DNA of 64,000 nt from NCBI GenBank assembly GCA_963812525.1, contig CAWEVL010000010.1, positions 248,001 to 312,000 on the forward strand, given 5' to 3'. Within the stretch, counting starts at the first letter, position 1. Each line of letters begins with the position of its first letter. The notes under the pieces are model-generated. The model saw only the letters and a program-made list of their open reading frames with translations, was not told where the DNA came from and ran no database searches. The stretch comes from Bog-756 sp963812525 (GTDB lineage Bacteria; Actinomycetota; Acidimicrobiia; Acidimicrobiales; RAAP-2). Positions 60,527 to 64,000 of the stretch are shown in pieces. The translations under genes and the position numbers were made by a program.

Positions 60527-62116
60527 TCACGCGGTGGGATTGGGTGGGTTGGGCACCGGCAGCTTGGCGGCGGCCGCCACGATCTGGGGGTTCGGAGCAT
60601 CCACGGCCAAGGGTCCACCCCCGATCGGGGCCAGCCACACGTGGAGCATGGGTTGCGTGACCCGGTTGAACGAACCGGGCGGACAGGCGTCGCCCTGCTC
60701 GGCCCCCACCACGGTGCCGGTGACGTTCGAGAAGCACAGGTTGGTGTGGACGTGCCACTCGGTGAGGCAGCCCCCGGGCATGGGCGGTGCGGCCCCGATC
60801 TGGTCGTTGCCCATGGCGTACATGGCCGCCACCAGCACGGCGCCGCGGGCGGTGTTGGCGTAGACCAGCGACTCGATGGCCCCGGGCTGGAGGGTCTGCG
60901 GCGTCCGGAGATAGGCGGGGTCGGCATAGTGGACCACGGGCAGCCCCGACGGGGTGATCGGGACGTAGCCGGCGGTCTTGGCCGCGTCGAGGCTCTGGAA
61001 CTTGGCGACGTCGGTCACCGTCTGGTCGACCAGCGACACCGCGGCCTGCTGCTCGGCGGCGGTGGGCTCCGCCGTGCAGTCGGGGGTCACCATCTGCATG
61101 CCCGGGCCCATCGTGCCCATGGGCAGGGGCCAGGTGATGTTGCCCGCCGGCGAGGTCGTGGCCAGTGAGAGGGCGGGGGACGACGGCGAGGGGCCGTCAC
61201 CCATGCCACGCATGCCGGAGCTTCCGCTCCCGGCCGGGGCGGCCCCCCCGGCCGGTTCCGTGCCGCCCATGGCCGGCATGGCCGACGGCGCGGTGGTCGA
61301 GGGGCTGTCGCCGCTCCCCGGGCCGGTGGATCCCATGGCCGCCATCCCCGGTTGCGTGGGCGTCGTGGTCCCGGACGCCCCGGCGGACCCACCGCCCATG
61401 CCGGGCATGGTGGTCGGGGTGGGGGATCCCGAATCCGAGCCCCCCGGGGTCATGGACCCCATGGCCGAGGACGAACCCGGTGCCGGTGCCGACGCCGCGG
61501 AGGCCGAGGCACCGGACGCCGAGCCGGTGGCCACCACCGTGCCCACCAGGATGGCCAGCGCACCACCCACCGAGGCGGCCACCATGCGCCGTCGGCGCTC
61601 GGGGTCGGCAAAGGACGAGTGGCCGGCCAGCACCACCACGAAGAAGCCGGCCAGCTCGACGGTGGAGGTGAGCAACCCGACCGGGTCGGGCGTCTCCCAC
61701 CCCCTGACGAGGTAGAAGGCGTACCCGGCCACGGTGCCCCCGAGCATGGCGGCCGCCGCCGACGGCCAGTGGCGGCGGCCGGTGACGGTCCACCAGGCGG
61801 CGACGAGGAACCCCAGGGCATCCACCACGAAGAGGATGGCCAGGACCTGGTCGTCGCCCCAGTGGGTGGGGACGATGGCGGCATGCACGGTGGCTCCGAT
61901 GACCATGGCCACCGCGACCACCTTGCCGGCGAAGGGCAGGTCCCTGAGCCGCCGGTCGAGGTGCTGGGCCCACGGCCGGCCCCGGCCGGATGCCCTACCG
62001 ACCAGCGCCACCAGGGCCCAGAGGACCAGGGGGGTGGCCACCAGGGCGATGAGCCCCGGCACGTGCTCGGACGGGACCGAGAGGATTCCGTTGCTGCCGG
62101 TCATGGACATGTGCAT
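60527..62116 (-). CDS. membrane protein with Met/Gly-rich linker and HxH-containing C-terminal domain
   Basis: This 529-aa protein has about five N-terminal helices (residues 20-190), then a low-complexity Gly/Ser/Thr/Pro linker (about 200-320). Met-containing repeats in the linker (TMPGMGGGSAG, SAMPAMGG, SGMRGMGDG) recall copper-binding segments. The C-terminal domain (about 345-529) is extracytoplasmic if the helices are right. It contains CLTEWHVHTNLCFS and PMLHVWLAPIGGGPL with conserved-looking His and Cys. AGGAG lies eight bases before ATG 62116. Role unknown; copper sensing or storage is a guess. Confidence 0.7.
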   Translation of the reverse strand: MHMSMTGSNGILSVPSEHVPGLIALVATPLVLWALVALVGRASGRGRPWAQHLDRRLRDLPFAGKVVAVAMVIGATVHAAIVPTHWGDDQVLAILFVVDALGFLVAAWWTVTGRRHWPSAAAAMLGGTVAGYAFYLVRGWETPDPVGLLTSTVELAGFFVVVLAGHSSFADPERRRRMVAASVGGALAILVGTVVATGSASGASASAASAPAPGSSSAMGSMTPGGSDSGSPTPTTMPGMGGGSAGASGTTTPTQPGMAAMGSTGPGSGDSPSTTAPSAMPAMGGTEPAGGAAPAGSGSSGMRGMGDGPSPSSPALSLATTSPAGNITWPLPMGTMGPGMQMVTPDCTAEPTAAEQQAAVSLVDQTVTDVAKFQSLDAAKTAGYVPITPSGLPVVHYADPAYLRTPQTLQPGAIESLVYANTARGAVLVAAMYAMGNDQIGAAPPMPGGCLTEWHVHTNLCFSNVTGTVVGAEQGDACPPGSFNRVTQPMLHVWLAPIGGGPLAVDAPNPQIVAAAAKLPVPNPPNPTA

Positions 62117-62381
62117 CGATCTCGCTCCTGTTCGCCGTTACCGGCACTATCGGAGCTCGGTGTCAGTGATCGATCAGGAGACCGTGAGGAGTGTGTGAGG
62201 AACGGGCCGCCGTCCCCGCCTCAGGAGGTCACGGTCAGGGACACGGTCGCCGTGGCCTGGTTGGTCGCCGTGGCCGGGGCGATCTTGAGCCTGGTGTCGA
62301 CGACCCGGACGGTGAACGTGAACCAGGTTGCCTCCCGGTGACACCCGGGTGAACCTTGCGTGACCGGTCCCGCAGGAGCGC

Positions 62382-64000
62382 CTACCCCGGCGCGGTCAGG
62401 TCGTAGACGGTCTGTCCTCCGATGGTCCTGGCCGTGAAGTGGGCCTCCACCCAACTGGTGATGGCGGCGTCGCGGTTGTTCCCGCGGCCACCGCCCGGGC
62501 CACCGGCCCCGCCGGACCCGGAGGCGAGGAAGTAGTGGATCTCGCCGTTGGCCACGTACGACTCGAAGGTGGCCAGGCTGATATGGCCTCCCTGGCCGTT
62601 GAAACCACCGATGGCCATCACCGGCTGGTGGGCGGCCAGCTCCAACGTGGCCGCCGACTGCGACCCGAACGTGGCCGCCACCCAGCGGTAGGCGCCCGCG
62701 TCGGACCGGAGGGCCAGCGTCAGGGCGCGGTTGGTCGTCGCTCCCCCGCCCCCACCGGGCATGCCTCCGGCCCCGCCGGACGACGGACGGGTACCTCCGA
62801 AGGCGCCGGACGGGGCGCCGGTCGGCGGGGCGCCTGCCGAGCCCGGCGGGCGGGTCCCGCCGGACCCGGGGAAGGTCGGGCGCTGCCCGGTCGGGCCGGT
62901 GACCGTCGCACCTCGGGGGCCGCCGCCTCCGGTCGGCCCGGCGCCACCGAGGCCGAGACCGCCGGCGGCCGGGCCGGCCGAGGGGATGCTCCCGGTGTGG
63001 GCGGTGGTCAGGGTGGCGGCCGTGTAGGCCATCGGCCCGGCGAGCCCGGCCACCAACGCCAGGCCGAGGGCGACCCCCGTCAGCGCCCGGGTCAGTCGCG
63101 GTGCCAGGGGTGCGGCCACCAGTGCCACGCCGCCGAGCGCGCCGGTGGCCAGCACCACCGGACGGAGCCACGGTGCAAAGCCGGGGGTCCGCTCCAGGAG
63201 GGTGTACGCCCACCCGGCGGTGGCCATGATGGTCGCGGACCCGAGGATCCGAGCCACCATCCGGTCCCGGTGCTGCCACAGCAGCGCCCCACCCATACCG
63301 ACCAGGGCGGCGACGGCTGGGGCCAGGGCCACCGTGTAGTAGGTGTGGATCACGCCGCTGGAGAGGCTGAACACCGCCCCGGTGACCAGCAGCCACCCGC
63401 CCCACAGGATCAGGGCGGCCCGCTTCCGGTCGGTCCGGGGCGCACGGCCCCGCACCACCAGACCGGCGACCAGGGCCACCAGCGCTGCCGGTAACAGCCA
63501 GGAGGCCTGGCCCCCCATCAGGTCGTCGAACAGGCGGAGCACACCGGCCGGTCCGCTGAATCCGGATCCGTTGCCCCCGGTCCCACCGGACAGCCGGCTG
63601 AGCCCGTTGTACCCGAAGATCAGGTTGAGGATGCTGTTGTCCGGCGAGCCGTCGATCATCGGGCGGGAGGCCGCCGGCCACAGGGCGACGGCCGCCACCC
63701 ACCATCCGGCCGAGGCCACGATGGCGACACCCCACAGGGCGAGCTGCCCGATCCGGTGCCGCAGGCGGGTGGGGGCGGCCAGCAGGTACACGCCGGCAAA
63801 GGCGGGGACGACGGTGAAGGCCTGCAGCATCTTGGCCAGGAAGGCGAATCCGATGAGGGCACCGGTGGCCACGAGCCACCTGGTTCCGGCCTTCTCCAGG
63901 GCCCGGACCATGGTGTAGGCGGCCGCCACCAACAGGAGCACCATCAGGGCGTCGGGGTTGTTGAACCGGAACATGAGGGCGGCCACCGGGGTGCAGGCCA
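62382..64000 (-). CDS. family 39 glycosyltransferase, 5' end outside the window
   Basis: This partial polytopic glycosyltransferase starts beyond the right edge. The last 14 bases continue the same frame upstream of VAALMFRFNNPDALMVLLL. Motifs include FNNPDALM (the conserved Asn/Asp loop after the first catalytic Asp), YNGLSRL and SSGVIHTYYTVALAPAVAAL. A Gly/Pro/Thr-rich insert (about 290 to 230 residues before the stop) separates the membrane part from a C-terminal soluble domain. The architecture matches YkcA/B-like GT39 proteins that mannosylate or glycosylate at the outer face. Downstream, 62117-62381 holds no convincing gene. Confidence 0.82.
   Translation of the reverse strand, partial: ACTPVAALMFRFNNPDALMVLLLVAAAYTMVRALEKAGTRWLVATGALIGFAFLAKMLQAFTVVPAFAGVYLLAAPTRLRHRIGQLALWGVAIVASAGWWVAAVALWPAASRPMIDGSPDNSILNLIFGYNGLSRLSGGTGGNGSGFSGPAGVLRLFDDLMGGQASWLLPAALVALVAGLVVRGRAPRTDRKRAALILWGGWLLVTGAVFSLSSGVIHTYYTVALAPAVAALVGMGGALLWQHRDRMVARILGSATIMATAGWAYTLLERTPGFAPWLRPVVLATGALGGVALVAAPLAPRLTRALTGVALGLALVAGLAGPMAYTAATLTTAHTGSIPSAGPAAGGLGLGGAGPTGGGGPRGATVTGPTGQRPTFPGSGGTRPPGSAGAPPTGAPSGAFGGTRPSSGGAGGMPGGGGGATTNRALTLALRSDAGAYRWVAATFGSQSAATLELAAHQPVMAIGGFNGQGGHISLATFESYVANGEIHYFLASGSGGAGGPGGGRGNNRDAAITSWVEAHFTARTIGGQTVYDLTAPG

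Noticed and set aside
62117..62381. Possible short secreted-protein remnant on the minus strand ending TATVSLTVTS
   Set aside because: It has no start codon with a ribosome site, the similarity to beta-sandwich tails is too vague, and the frame belongs to a shadow of the glycosyltransferase.
1..64000. CRISPR arrays, tRNA or rRNA genes, insertion sequences, prophage, or plasmid origin
   Set aside because: I looked for regularly spaced repeats, cloverleaf-like sequences, transposase motifs (DDE, HUH, recombinases) and structural phage genes, and found none that I could support.

Overview
The window is about 70% GC or more, with dense, short-spaced genes on both strands. Many genes start with GTG, and several pairs are coupled by ATGA, GTGA or TGATG overlaps. 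A mycothiol-type formaldehyde dehydrogenase, a GAP-family exporter-like protein, DUF6325/SHOCT pairs, an ECF42 sigma factor with its DGPF partner, and a CadI/ArsR/ArsC group all point to an Actinomycetota chromosome. An environmental lineage such as Acidimicrobiia is my guess and is not proven here. I see no rRNA, tRNA, CRISPR array, phage or insertion sequence. No gene-free stretch exceeds about 300 bases.

Layout. At 0-6 kb there is a phytanoyl-CoA-type dioxygenase, a haloalkane dehalogenase, a MarR regulator divergent from a secreted phosphoesterase lipoprotein, and an ECF42 sigma factor/DGPF operon with a readable cognate promoter. From 6 to 18 kb come secreted glycosidases (GH9, GH92), an orphan ParA-like ATPase, a thioesterase, membrane proteins (one DUF202 gene cut by an amber codon), a DUF2252 protein and a formylglycine-generating enzyme. 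From 18 to 32 kb come a large LuxR/MalT-type regulator, several small membrane proteins, glutamate decarboxylase coupled to a K+ channel, an OB-fold/thiolase pair, oxidoreductases, and a TetR-controlled glyoxalase/flavin monooxygenase operon. From 32 to 36.4 kb lie a frameshifted acyltransferase and an arsenic/metal resistance group read from one large ArsR palindrome.

The most notable region is 36.4-60.5 kb. It looks like one catabolic island under a common TetR-type regulator. Near-identical dyads of consensus TARACTGAACMWTCAGTCAA lie in five intergenic regions (four strong, one degenerate), most of them between divergent genes. The genes they flank are an aldehyde dehydrogenase plus NAD formate dehydrogenase; a class III aminotransferase; a polyamine/betaine-type ABC transporter; the TetR gene itself with the transporter ATPase; several FAD oxidoreductases; an NDP-forming acyl-CoA ligase; a cupin; an acyl-CoA dehydrogenase; a quaternary-amine-type Rieske oxygenase; S-(hydroxymethyl)mycothiol dehydrogenase; a metallo-hydrolase; and a dimethylglycine/sarcosine dehydrogenase-GcvT fusion. 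Read together, they describe uptake and stepwise N-demethylation of a methylated amine. The released formaldehyde would go through mycothiol adducts to formate and CO2, and the carbon skeleton through transamination, oxidation and CoA activation. The substrate cannot be named from sequence.

Four genes are broken by single-base events: an amber in DUF202, and one-base frameshifts in the flavin monooxygenase, the acyltransferase and the aldehyde dehydrogenase. The three frameshifts lie in GC-rich tracts, so consensus errors in a draft assembly are as likely as true decay.
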